The notes under the pieces: generated by a model
Databases searched by the model: none
Told to the model about the DNA's origin: nothing
Seen by the model: the letters and a program-made list of their open reading frames with translations, nothing else
Translations under genes and position numbers: made by a program
Part shown: in pieces, positions 38,301 to 44,936 of the stretch
How the letters are laid out: each line of letters starts with the position of its first letter
How positions within the stretch are numbered: position 1 is the stretch's first letter
Origin: Pseudomonas sp. efr-133-TYG-5
GTDB taxonomy: Bacteria > Pseudomonadota > Gammaproteobacteria > Pseudomonadales > Pseudomonadaceae
Assembly (NCBI RefSeq): GCF_030209175.1
Contig: NZ_JARVSM010000001.1
Span: forward strand, 2,604,001 to 2,668,000
Reading direction: 5' to 3'
Length of the DNA stretch: 64,000 nucleotides

Positions 38301-38685
38301 CGGTTTTACCAGAACCAGTGCCCGTGGTAACGATTGCCGAACGAGGTTTCTCATTGAGGAGTGAACGCCAAGCCTGCACCTGATGGACGTAGGGCCGCGC
38401 TGTTTTTGGAAAAACATAAGCAGGCGCCGTCGCCAGAGTTTCAAGTAGCTCAGCGCTGAGAAGCTTCTCTGCTTGCAGATCCTGCAGCTGCAGGTTGGCT
38501 TCGTGCCAGCCAAAAGTATGCTCGAACACGGGCGGGGCCAGCATGCAGCCATCGGCCCCTAGTTCGTTGCACAGACTCTGGTGCAAATGACGCCGCAGAC
38601 CTCCATCGCTGATTCCCAATACGCCGAGGGTTGCTTCGCGCGTACGATCCAGGGTTTGCTCGACAAGCTCAGAGAAGTTACGCAT
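32380..38685 (-). CDS. druE: Druantia DruE helicase with DUF1998
   Basis: A 2101-aa superfamily 2 helicase, the hallmark protein of Druantia anti-phage systems. Walker A is TGTGSGKTE near residue 121-129 and the DEAH-type box is WIVLDEAHTYVG. Motif III-like SATI and the QRAGRAGRRDEARA box (motif VI) follow. A zinc-ribbon-like CPECGNSG plus CTYC pair and a DUF1998 region with HCPADCETVCSHCL complete the protein. Length is normal for DruE (about 1800-2100 aa). It starts 9 nt after the stop of druH on the same strand, so they form one operon. Motifs appear intact. Confidence 0.88.
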   Translation of the reverse strand: MRNFSELVEQTLDRTREATLGVLGISDGGLRRHLHQSLCNELGADGCMLAPPVFEHTFGWHEANLQLQDLQAEKLLSAELLETLATAPAYVFPKTARPYVHQVQAWRSLLNEKPRSAIVTTGTGSGKTECFMVPILEDLIREYQRSQQALVGVRALFLYPLNALINSQQERLDAWTQRYGDNIRFCLYNGKTAEKASSKRNEQKLKPNQILSRELLRREPAPILMTNATMLEYMLVRQVDSPILEISRASQSLRWIVLDEAHTYVGSQAAELSMLLRRVVHAFGRSPEQLRFVATSATIAGAEATDRLRRYLARLAGIAEEQVDVIDGSRKWPDLPEAGSQQTLSLAGLQAMQPAEETSSERYQALCAHPIARQLRHAVVSSGKPLGLNDLVAEVADQLESKERVGQQREVLQWLDVLTGTRPAAKQPPFLKLRIHMYQRMLHGLWSCIDPQCSSKSENLRDWPFGNVYVSQKTRCACEAPVYEIGFCEECKAPHLLAEDRNGELLQPRAYAGDEFALNDDDAGADDGDAGGTGPSKRVRTAAQRVVIAGGSTLAKPFHRQPLDLVSLKLGTVNAQRPLSIAFALEGREPKGGEPEHFSCCSVCEHAKSGTSRFLRGAYLGAPFYVANAVPTLLEFCPDPEKADSEGRSPEELPGRGRKLITFTDSRQGTARMAVRMQQEAERSRLRGLVFETLRNAQAKADAQPQDVPTATAEELLTKAIELEGFGLAAAAADLRQMAAKMQSGVAAASSSVCLTWSQILHELASAKDIDPFIIKYNRHANPALFDGHEGGLTMARLLMSREFSRRPKYQNSSETLGLIKVGYTGLEKVATTPSHWTTTQAYAATGQTEAPRTALTLQDWRDFLHVALDFFVRENTFIPMENKLRRWMGSRLSPKSLYAPTSDVQESSNIKKWPQVKLHSAHRLVKLLEAATGLDRRHPGDADTMSGWLEGAWAALVGAQILEGSDTGHRLKLETLNFSLPTNAWLCPVTHRLLETTFRGLTPYLPRTMGTRSYRCTRVDMPRFAMLGAGASAQSKQQQVRKLVNADATVADLREQGLWSDICDRTLEGGFYYRVAEHSAQQPAELLDKYVEWFKRGDINVLNCSTTMEMGVDIGGISAVVMNNLPPHPANYLQRAGRAGRRDEARAIAYTLCKADPHNQRAFANPKWPFVTAIPAPAITLSSTRIVQRHVNSLLLGIFLRAHSSADGDRTKLTLHWFFGTDDSPCQTMVGWLRACPEEFTQAVRHLVAGTSLAGRAMIYVVESTLGALKALEHRWLDEYRNLNEKIQGAKDEAYKRALTLEKQRHEGEYLLRDLASRAFLPGYGFPTDVVTLKTYNIEDFVQKRNEKKESREDSLASSREMPSRGLNIAIREYAPGAQIVIDGRVFRSAGISLQWHANGEINEAQKFDLAWRCPECGNSGMIENAYANSDNVRCTYCSTLISADLRRRVLRPAGFVTDFYEETTNDVSSQKFIRVEDPRIQLSGESSALPDPRCGFFHFGHGGTVFHHSSGEHEQGYAVCLSCGRAGSMLPGAEVPPGLRADQMHRPVGGLAGSRKDKDCSGAAVTHHVHLGYQIHTDVLELYLRNPLTGHWLPDSADGRVIASTLGAALRDVIADQLGVVSTEMGFSHRVDRDRESRQGRAVIQLYDEVSGGAGFVLEGLNDITSLLKKAMQRLHCPADCETVCSHCLAGQDSRVEREELDRRLALQWLQDAALIDHLGLPPVFDPIPGARYCPVGPLRYLASALNSHEQGAAPARLLLCLQGDPQEWDLDNPRFRQQVLTWAISDGLKVTLGIAVDCALHSDQKSVLLQLARMGIDLTVLPRSDVPTRSLLLAQLETCNLCHSVYASEQSAALPGASWLSGQGDITWVATSAESAIQGQPLSTSRWQSDNQAARIVEVTAELDGPVNTLSKRLAVLIEDKMPELSQLLASDHAMSISYSDRYLKSPWSLMLFTGFLKLFEGPELKTISLATLAVGNGPASTLMHHDWQRAEDQKALMVDWLSELVGIEPQLTLERNSRDVLHGRALTVTWQSGRVSQILFDQGMGYWRPRMPYRDELEFDFQAPAQRQMDDMSEKYSRAQMQQGGQWPTFMSWKNNV

Positions 38686-38694
38686 GGCTATTCC

Positions 38695-41600
38695 TTAGCG
38701 ATCTGTATGGGCAGCAAGCAGGTAGGAAACGGTAAGTGCATGAACAGGGTTGAACCAGCCATGCCGATCAAAATCAGCTAGCCAACGCGCGGCAAACTTG
38801 AAATAGGCCGTCGGTATGCAGAGGTCGTTGACCGAGGCTTTGCCGGCCGTTACGTAAGCCATGAAGATAGGCAGATAGGTCACTGCGTCGGTAAACTCGG
38901 CCAGGCTCATAGCCTTAACGCGGAGTGGCAACGGTTGCTCGGCCACCCAATGGGCCAATGCCTCCCCAAGGACGTTCGGCCAGTCCAGGTTAGCCGCATG
39001 AAGACGGCGCAAGTCCTGATACCACATTGGCAAGATATCTTCGGCCGACAAGCGCCTGAGTTCACAACAATCACCGGTACCCAGATAATTGCCTACATAG
39101 TCAAAGCCGGAAACGATGTAGCGCAATACAATCGCACGATCTTTCACCAGCCGCTCGACATGCTCAGACGGCAGGCCTGTCAACTTGAGCCCCTCAGCAA
39201 ATATCTGGTAAGCAGAGGCCCACATGGGCAACGGTATGGTTTCCCACATCAGCGCCAGCTCATCGGCAATGCGAGCGCAAAAGGCTTCGTCCATTTCCAG
39301 TCGGAATACCGCCAGCCCTAATGCCTGAGGATTTTTAGCCAAGGCTTTCCAGGCTTCGAATGAAGACAATGGCAAGTGAGCGTATTGGCGCTTCAAGTCC
39401 GCGAGGTATTGCCAACCACTGTGAGCGAAATCATTCGCCATCGCGCGGATCTGCTCTTCGATGACGTCCGGACGGTGGATCGGATGGAACACTTGTGCGG
39501 CACGGTGCAATGAACGCACTTGCAAATCGACGGGCACGCTCATAGACGCAGGCAAGTATAGCTGGGGGCGGAATTGAATCGGTGAATCCTTGCCTGGGTA
39601 GATCAACCAAGGGCCATCAATCAGCATCGATTGAGGGATAGCGAAGCGACCCGTTCCGACCCCTTCCGTGGTGTTTTCAACCAATTGCAACGGAGCTTGC
39701 TTAGGGTCCGACAGCAGCATGGCTTCGGCACGCGCGTCATCAAGGATATCGGTGCCATCGACTCCGCATACGTAAAAAGCGCTGGCCTCCTCCATCAACA
39801 CTCGACCACCGTATCTTCTGATGTCCAATTGCATCAGTAACTGTTCGGTTTCTACCGTCAAGTGTACATAGGCATCTTGCTCATCAACTGCAGCTAGCAT
39901 AGTTTGCAGGTCAGCGACATAGCTGAAGAGATTGAGGACCATCGGCATCTGACCAACGCGTACCGCGAAGACCCTTTTGGGGTGAGACTGCTCTCGGCAC
40001 ATAAGTTCGAATTGCAGATAGAACATCTGTCCTTGTGGCAGACCGGAGCTTAGTTGCAACCGGTGCCCAGTCAGCTCGGCAAGGTTCAAAGTCTTCACTG
40101 CAGTATGCTGGCCGTCGACACCAAGCAGGCGTGCACCCTGATAAGGAAAGGGCAAACGCAGGTGCAATAGACCCGCTGCGGGGCCGATCTGCAACGTAAA
40201 CGCCTGCGGACAATGCTGGCCGCTCAGCTCCATCTGGTAGCTGCCCTGACTGGCCGAGCACAGCAATCCCTCACCCGCTACATGCAAAGACAGGTTATCG
40301 GCGTTCTTGACCTGTAACCTGGCCGGACGGCGGCCGTAAGCAGGGTATAGCCCCAGCTCGAAGCCGCGGGGCAACACACCAAATCGGCGCCGTAGCAGCG
40401 TTTCTCCTTTACGGCTGCGAACGATATAGTTGATTGCGCCGAACACTAGAGCGTTGCGTCGATCGAGTGGCCGGCCGTTGGCGAATTCGATCAATTCATC
40501 CCTTCGCCAGGTGCTACCTTCGGCCAACTCCAAGGTGGGCCAGCCCAGATAAACGGTAGATGGCGAGCATTCGAACAGCGCGTAAACCCCCGTCAACATT
40601 AAAGGCGCAACATCGCCGCCAGGCTGCGAAAGGCATATCTCGTAGCGCTCAGCATCATCCCTGAGAATCAGGTTGCCAGTGGTTTCGATCCATTGCCCGG
40701 ACTCGACGTCAGTTAGCACCGGTACGGTCGACTCCAGTGCATCACTGAAGGTAAAACTCTCGGGCACTCGTACCCTAACCTTGCTGCTGGCGAGCTTGCA
40801 GCTGGATGTCCCTACTAGATGCCAACGATCCGCTCGGCACTCGAACACCAGCGGTACATCCTGATAATCCAGAGCGCTGTTTTCGAATAGGAAGGTGTGG
40901 ATGGTGCTACCGCTTTCCATAACCCGCAAACTCACGGGTTTGTTCAGATATCGACGCCGCAGGGAAACCTGCACATTGGCAAAGCGGATCTTTACTGCTT
41001 TCTCCGCCAGCTGGGCATAAACAGCAGGCCCCCGCTCAAGCAGGGTTTCACCTTCGAAATAAGCCAGCTCGAGGCGGGTATTACGAAGTGAGGATGGATT
41101 GATCGGCAGTAAAGTCTCTGGGGGCAGATTAAGCTCTGTCAAGATTGTCCAGTGCGGTAACTGTCCCTGCTGAATGTGTTCGCAGGTAAACGCTCGTGCT
41201 TTGGCTAACGCCTCTTTGCGTTCCTGCCTTTTAATGCCTGCGTCACGTAGCCACTCGTTGAGCAGATGACGGGCGTTGGTCTCGTCCAACGGTATGGGAA
41301 AGGCTTCGTGCCAATGGGGATCAACTCGATCCAGATAGGCCGCGGGATCAACCTCGTCCTTGATAGGGTAACGATCAACCAGCGTCATCAGTTGATCGAC
41401 GATTCCAGCCAGCAACGTGCGAGTTTCCAGATTGCGGAACGACAGCGGCAGCCCATCTTCAAAGTCGGCCAGCAGATCAGCGGTGGTGCGCCGGTGCCCC
41501 TCGGTACGGTAAAAGTGCTTGATACCACGGCGCACCGCTCGGCCAAATCCGTGGGACTCGCTGCTGAGCAGCGGCCAAGGCAGTCCACCCTCCGTAAACA

Positions 41601-41991
41601 ATGTGCCCAGCCAATCCCGACCTTGGTCTCGGATGCGCACTTTCCGCTTCCAGTAACCTAAGCCCTTTCCGGTCAGGCTGGCATGCTGCGCCGGTGTGAG
41701 GGTTATGCCTATACGAGACTCAGCCCCCTGCCACGACCAATTGCCATCGTAATGGCGACGGTAATTTTCGCTGACAAATAGACAAAAACAAGCCGCCACA
41801 TACAGCTCCTGCGTCGGGCTATTAGCTGTAAGCGCCATTTTCAGCATGGCTGCCAGCCCGGCATATTCGTCCTCCGTGACATGGTAGCTATAGAGCGGCT
41901 GACCAGTAGGACCTGTGAACAAGACGCGAGTGAATAGAAATTCGGTCAGCCATGCTTTGGCTGGTAGATGGTTAACTGCCAACTGAGCCAT
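38695..41991 (-). CDS. druH: Druantia type III DruH (STY4851/ECs_5259 family)
   Basis: A 1098-aa protein with no known catalytic motif, upstream of druE in the same operon. N-terminal text (AKAWLTEFLFTRVLFTGPTG, LYVAACFCLFVSENYRRHYDG, NWSWQGAE) and overall size match the STY4851/ECs_5259 family, which is DruH of type III Druantia. A two-gene druH-druE operon is the complete type III system. The mechanism in defence is not established. The central ~500 residues look like beta-rich repeats. I assigned it from family resemblance and the DruE neighbour. Confidence 0.82.
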   Translation of the reverse strand: MAQLAVNHLPAKAWLTEFLFTRVLFTGPTGQPLYSYHVTEDEYAGLAAMLKMALTANSPTQELYVAACFCLFVSENYRRHYDGNWSWQGAESRIGITLTPAQHASLTGKGLGYWKRKVRIRDQGRDWLGTLFTEGGLPWPLLSSESHGFGRAVRRGIKHFYRTEGHRRTTADLLADFEDGLPLSFRNLETRTLLAGIVDQLMTLVDRYPIKDEVDPAAYLDRVDPHWHEAFPIPLDETNARHLLNEWLRDAGIKRQERKEALAKARAFTCEHIQQGQLPHWTILTELNLPPETLLPINPSSLRNTRLELAYFEGETLLERGPAVYAQLAEKAVKIRFANVQVSLRRRYLNKPVSLRVMESGSTIHTFLFENSALDYQDVPLVFECRADRWHLVGTSSCKLASSKVRVRVPESFTFSDALESTVPVLTDVESGQWIETTGNLILRDDAERYEICLSQPGGDVAPLMLTGVYALFECSPSTVYLGWPTLELAEGSTWRRDELIEFANGRPLDRRNALVFGAINYIVRSRKGETLLRRRFGVLPRGFELGLYPAYGRRPARLQVKNADNLSLHVAGEGLLCSASQGSYQMELSGQHCPQAFTLQIGPAAGLLHLRLPFPYQGARLLGVDGQHTAVKTLNLAELTGHRLQLSSGLPQGQMFYLQFELMCREQSHPKRVFAVRVGQMPMVLNLFSYVADLQTMLAAVDEQDAYVHLTVETEQLLMQLDIRRYGGRVLMEEASAFYVCGVDGTDILDDARAEAMLLSDPKQAPLQLVENTTEGVGTGRFAIPQSMLIDGPWLIYPGKDSPIQFRPQLYLPASMSVPVDLQVRSLHRAAQVFHPIHRPDVIEEQIRAMANDFAHSGWQYLADLKRQYAHLPLSSFEAWKALAKNPQALGLAVFRLEMDEAFCARIADELALMWETIPLPMWASAYQIFAEGLKLTGLPSEHVERLVKDRAIVLRYIVSGFDYVGNYLGTGDCCELRRLSAEDILPMWYQDLRRLHAANLDWPNVLGEALAHWVAEQPLPLRVKAMSLAEFTDAVTYLPIFMAYVTAGKASVNDLCIPTAYFKFAARWLADFDRHGWFNPVHALTVSYLLAAHTDR

Positions 41992-42500
41992 CGAAAATCC
42001 CTTTTAGAATTGGGCGCCGAAACAGTGCCGCTTTAGCCAACACCTCGCTTAACACAGAGGGGCTTAGTGTGTGCTGGATGGGTCAAGCGGAATACATTGT
42101 TGCCGGTCAAAAGATCAGCCGGAAGCCCGCTCGCTCCAAAGCGCCTACGACCTCGTCGACGCTCAATTCCATTTTCATTCCCTGAAAGCGCGATATTGAA
42201 TGGCCACACCCTAAGCAACTGCGGTTGATACGTCTAGATTTTTGATACAAACCTCGATCAGTTGCACTGCAAAGCATTGGCGCGGTATCCATAAAACGCG
42301 AAATACAGCGCGCGCAGATCAGCTGCAGTGCACGTGGCCGTTGCCCTACCCCCGCTGCTCGGTGAAAAGTGTTGGTGGCGTTATGACTGTACCGTACCCC
42401 ACCTAAACACTGGCGGAAGGCGGTAGATTAAAATGGTTGGGACGACTCAGCGTTGTACCCGGTCTCACCAATCACCCTGCTGGGCAAACGCGCTGGGTGG
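41992..42500. other. Druantia upstream region, no gene seen
   Basis: This is about 500 nt upstream of druH. Short minus-strand frames (42033-42218, 42107-42292) overlap and match nothing I recognise. The region must hold the druH promoter, but I cannot point to one. Confidence 0.4.
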
Positions 42501-42521
42501 GTATTCCAAAGAGTGTTCCAG
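42501..42521. repeat. Right-end integrase arm-type repeat
   Basis: GTATTCCAA (42501-42509) and a one-step variant GTGTTCCAG (42513-42521) repeat the motif found beside the integrase at 9251-9298. In a tyrosine-recombinase element, arm sites inside both ends are expected, with the core site just outside. Confidence 0.55.
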
Positions 42522-42572
42522 TGAAATTTCTAAACTGAAAAAATCTATTACAATCATTAAATTGAGTAGCGC

Positions 42573-42593
42573 GTTCAACTTACCCCGGCCCCA
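42573..42593. other. Candidate attR (degenerate ssrA 3' end)
   Basis: GTTCAACTTACCCCGGCCCCA aligns without gaps to the tmRNA 3' segment GTTCAAATCCCCCCGGCTCCA, with 16 of 21 positions identical. It lies 52 nt outside the right arm repeats and 9 nt before a strong hairpin, as expected for the displaced ssrA tail and its original terminator. The mismatches mean it could still be chance. Confidence 0.45.
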
Positions 42594-42601
42594 ATCCTTC
42601 C

Positions 42602-42632
42602 CGACAAAGCCCGCCAAGCGCGGGCTTTGTCG
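42602..42632. terminator. Strong hairpin, possible displaced ssrA terminator
   Basis: CGACAAAGCCCGC and GCGGGCTTTGTCG form a 13-bp perfect stem with a 5-nt loop. No gene ends just upstream on the plus strand. Its position right after the candidate attR suggests it terminated ssrA before the island arrived. Confidence 0.6.
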
Positions 42633-42835
42633 CATCTGGGGATACCCATTAAGCGATCGCGCTCGCCCCCCCTCCATGGGCACGCCCCGTCCTAGGACAT
42701 TTCACTCAAAACCTGTCGACTTCCATGAACTGGTGGGCGCTGGTTCGTGCGGATACTCTCCAGTCTTCGCCGCATTGCGGTGAACGGCATTGACCTGCCG
42801 CTACGCAGGGAGCAACCACAACATGGAGCACTGTC

Positions 42836-43219
42836 ATGAAAAAACCAGAACCGAATCCGTTCGACAATCCGATGATCGCCGAATCGAAATCAGTGACGAT
42901 TGCCGAGCGTCGTACGGTCGTCAGGCGTTCGGACAGCGTGCGCAGGTCCGGGAACCGGATCATTCCGGTCAATCAGATTTTCAGTGTGCGTCCTGATGCC
43001 GATCTCGCCACCCTGCTCGCCCATGCCAGTCAGAACCTGGCGTCGCTCAACGCCATGACGCTCGATTTCGCCATCGGTCTGGAGGGTGAACAGCGCAGCA
43101 AGGCCGTGGCCATTCATCATCTGACCGGTCTGACGGAGATGCTGGTCAACAGTGCCCTGGGCAAGCTGGATCCGCTGCAGGCATGCGCGGCCGAACCGAA
43201 GCCGTTTCGCTGTCATTGA
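42836..43219 (+). CDS. DUF6124 family protein
   Basis: A 127-aa soluble protein of a family widespread in Pseudomonas and of unknown role. The signature segments IFSVRPDADLATLLAHASQN and EGEQRSKAVAIHHLTGLTEML lie in the C-terminal two thirds, after a variable proline-rich start. It is the first core-type gene after the island. A hairpin terminator follows 40 nt after the stop. Family assignment is by recognition of the LLAHASQNLASLNAM-type core. Confidence 0.75.
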   Translation: MKKPEPNPFDNPMIAESKSVTIAERRTVVRRSDSVRRSGNRIIPVNQIFSVRPDADLATLLAHASQNLASLNAMTLDFAIGLEGEQRSKAVAIHHLTGLTEMLVNSALGKLDPLQACAAEPKPFRCH

Positions 43220-43259
43220 GGCCGTGTGGGCGGCGCTGGCGGAAGACTCGCGCCACGAA

Positions 43260-43286
43260 AAAAGGACGACAGGATGGCGTCCTTTT
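43260..43286. terminator. Bidirectional terminator
   Basis: AAAAGGACG and CGTCCTTTT form a 9-bp stem between the convergent genes at 42836 and 43306; A- and T-runs on both sides let it work in either direction. Confidence 0.85.
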
Positions 43287-43305
43287 CGCTGACTCGATGC
43301 CCGAC

Positions 43306-43935
43306 TCAGTGCGTCGCGCTGATCAGGTCGGGGCGGCTGGTCTTGAGCATGGCTTCATTGACCTTGCCCTGGATCGAGCAGCTGTACATGCCCTGGCTGG
43401 TCTTGCTCAGCTCTTGCGGAGCCGGCTCGATCATCAACACGCGCTCTGCACTGTCGACCACCAGTTTGCCGGCCGTGGCCGCAGGATCTTCCGGCAGCCA
43501 GGTGGATTTGCCGTGGTTCCAGATTTCCGCCCGCGCGAAGAGTCCATGAACCTTGTCCAGGCGTGGGCCGCCAGCGTTTTCCAGTTGGGCATGAAGCTCG
43601 TTCGGCGCCTGTTGTGCATAGAAGCCCCAGGCGACGATGCGAGTGCCCATCAGCTCCATGTCTTCAGCGAAGAATCCGGTGAGCGCCAGGCCTGCAACCT
43701 CGACCGGTTTGGCAAACATCCAGCGCTGGCCCATTTCAGACTTTGTGCCACCGGACAATTTGATCTGGCCGTTTTCCACCGAACTCGGCACCAGCGCCTT
43801 GAACAATGGCGACTGCACCACGGCGAGCGAATGCTCGTCACAGGCGGCAAACGCCACAATTGGGGACGGTGCAGCGGCGACGCTGAATGAACTGAACAGG
43901 GCCGCAAGCGGGAACAATCGGAAAAACGCTTTCAT
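43306..43935 (-). CDS. Secreted hypothetical protein
   Basis: A 209-aa protein with a signal peptide (MKAFFRLFPLAALFSSFSVA, cleavage near residue 22). The mature part has a mixed beta-type sequence, two cysteines (FAACDEHS, MYSCSIQG) and no recognised domain (GQRWMFAKPVEVAGLALTGFF). I start at the methionine beginning the signal peptide; a longer frame upstream has no family support. A periplasmic or extracellular location is likely. It is conserved-looking core sequence, but I do not recognise the family. Confidence 0.7.
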   Translation of the reverse strand: MKAFFRLFPLAALFSSFSVAAAPSPIVAFAACDEHSLAVVQSPLFKALVPSSVENGQIKLSGGTKSEMGQRWMFAKPVEVAGLALTGFFAEDMELMGTRIVAWGFYAQQAPNELHAQLENAGGPRLDKVHGLFARAEIWNHGKSTWLPEDPAATAGKLVVDSAERVLMIEPAPQELSKTSQGMYSCSIQGKVNEAMLKTSRPDLISATH

Positions 43936-44172
43936 GAAGTGGCTCAAATTAAAAAACGGATCGGCAGACTCCGAGCAAGCAACACGACGTTGCGGCCTGG
44001 AGCATTCAACAGCGATAGGTAAACCGAAAAATGATATCACATAGACATCATTCGACCGATTCGACTGCGACGCTATCTGGCCAGCAAACGCTGCGCGAGA
44101 TGAATTTTTCTTCACAGCTGCGCGCCCGCCAACCCTGTACAGTCCGTTCGCTCATTCAAGAAACTACGGTTC

Positions 44173-44200
44173 GCCCGCGCTCTCCCGCGGGCTTTTTTTT
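44173..44200 (+). terminator. Orphan terminator upstream of the acetyltransferase
   Basis: GCCCGCG, loop CTCTCC, CGCGGGC, then eight T residues: a textbook intrinsic terminator. No gene on the plus strand ends just before it; the 43936-44172 interval is otherwise empty. It may end a small RNA or attenuate the gene at 44280. Confidence 0.85.
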
Positions 44201-44279
44201 GCCCGCGATTTGCCAGCGGTTTGTGTTTTCCACTTGGGCGGGCAATTCTGTCGGTCAAACCCGCGATCCGGAGCGCCCG

Positions 44280-44867
44280 ATGCCGCTGTTGACCCTGCCC
44301 TGCCAACGTCTGACGCTCGCCGTGCTGTCCCCGGAGCAGGCCGCGCTGGAAAGCGCGTTCTACCAACGCAATCAACGTCACCTCGCGCCCTGGTCGCCGA
44401 TCCGCACCAGCGACTACTTTTCCACCGAGCAGATTCGCCGACGCCTTGAAGTGCAGGCCAGTGCGTTCGAGGTCGGGCTGGCGGTGCACTTTGCGCTGCT
44501 GACACCCGATGGCCAGCAGATGATCGGGGCGTGCAACTTCAGCGGGATCATTCGCGGCGCGTTCCAGGCGTGCTACCTGGGCTATCACATCGACGCGGCC
44601 CGGCAGGGTCAGGGCCTGATGCAGGAGGCGCTGGAAGCCGGCATCGCCTACATGTTCGATACCCAGAACCTGCACCGGATCATGGCCAACTACATTCCCG
44701 GCAACGAGCGCAGCGCGCGCCTGCTCGAGCGTCTGGGTTTCGAGCGCGAGGGCTACGCCAAGGCCTACCTGAATATCGCCGGGCGCTGGCAGGATCATGT
44801 GCTGACCGCGCTGGTCAACCCGCAGTTCGAGACACCGGATCAACGCTGGTCGCGACGACTGGGCTGA
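44280..44867 (+). CDS. RimJ/RimL-type GNAT N-acetyltransferase
   Basis: A 195-aa acetyl-CoA-dependent acetyltransferase of the ribosomal-protein RimJ type. Motif A is YHIDAARQGQGLMQEALEAG, the acetyl-CoA loop (near residues 103-122). NLHRIMANYIPGNERSARLLERLGF is the typical C-terminal strand-helix. The ATG at 44280 lies 80 nt after a terminator, so the open frame further upstream is not translated as part of this gene. The probable substrate is the N-terminus of a ribosomal protein (S5 for RimJ), but small-molecule acceptors occur in the family. Confidence 0.85.
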   Translation: MPLLTLPCQRLTLAVLSPEQAALESAFYQRNQRHLAPWSPIRTSDYFSTEQIRRRLEVQASAFEVGLAVHFALLTPDGQQMIGACNFSGIIRGAFQACYLGYHIDAARQGQGLMQEALEAGIAYMFDTQNLHRIMANYIPGNERSARLLERLGFEREGYAKAYLNIAGRWQDHVLTALVNPQFETPDQRWSRRLG

Positions 44868-44936
44868 GTTTCACAATTTGTTAAGCAATGGCGCAGTATG
44901 CTCGCGGCTTCCGCTCCTTCCGGTTGCCTGAAACCT

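Larger units (their letters stand above)
9137..42593. mobile_element. Composite defence genomic island integrated in ssrA
   Basis: The left end abuts the tmRNA 3' end and is followed by a P4-type integrase. The right end is placed by a degenerate copy of the ssrA 3' end (42573-42593) and by the repeated integrase-arm-like motif GTATTCCAA, present at 9251, 9263 and (inverted) 9290 on the left and at 42501 on the right. The content is accessory: two integrases, an STY4528-type replication protein, a relaxase-like gene, low-GC hypotheticals, a TIR-TPR protein, a type I R-M locus and Druantia III. Core-type genes flank it on both sides. The left boundary is firm; the right one is inferred. Confidence 0.8.

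Noticed and set aside
42033..42292. Two overlapping short minus-strand frames upstream of druH
   Set aside because: Neither has a recognisable domain; Druantia III needs only druH and druE.
42433..42783. 116-codon plus-strand gene at the right island end
   Set aside because: It runs across the arm repeats, the candidate attR and a perfect hairpin; composition is not protein-like.
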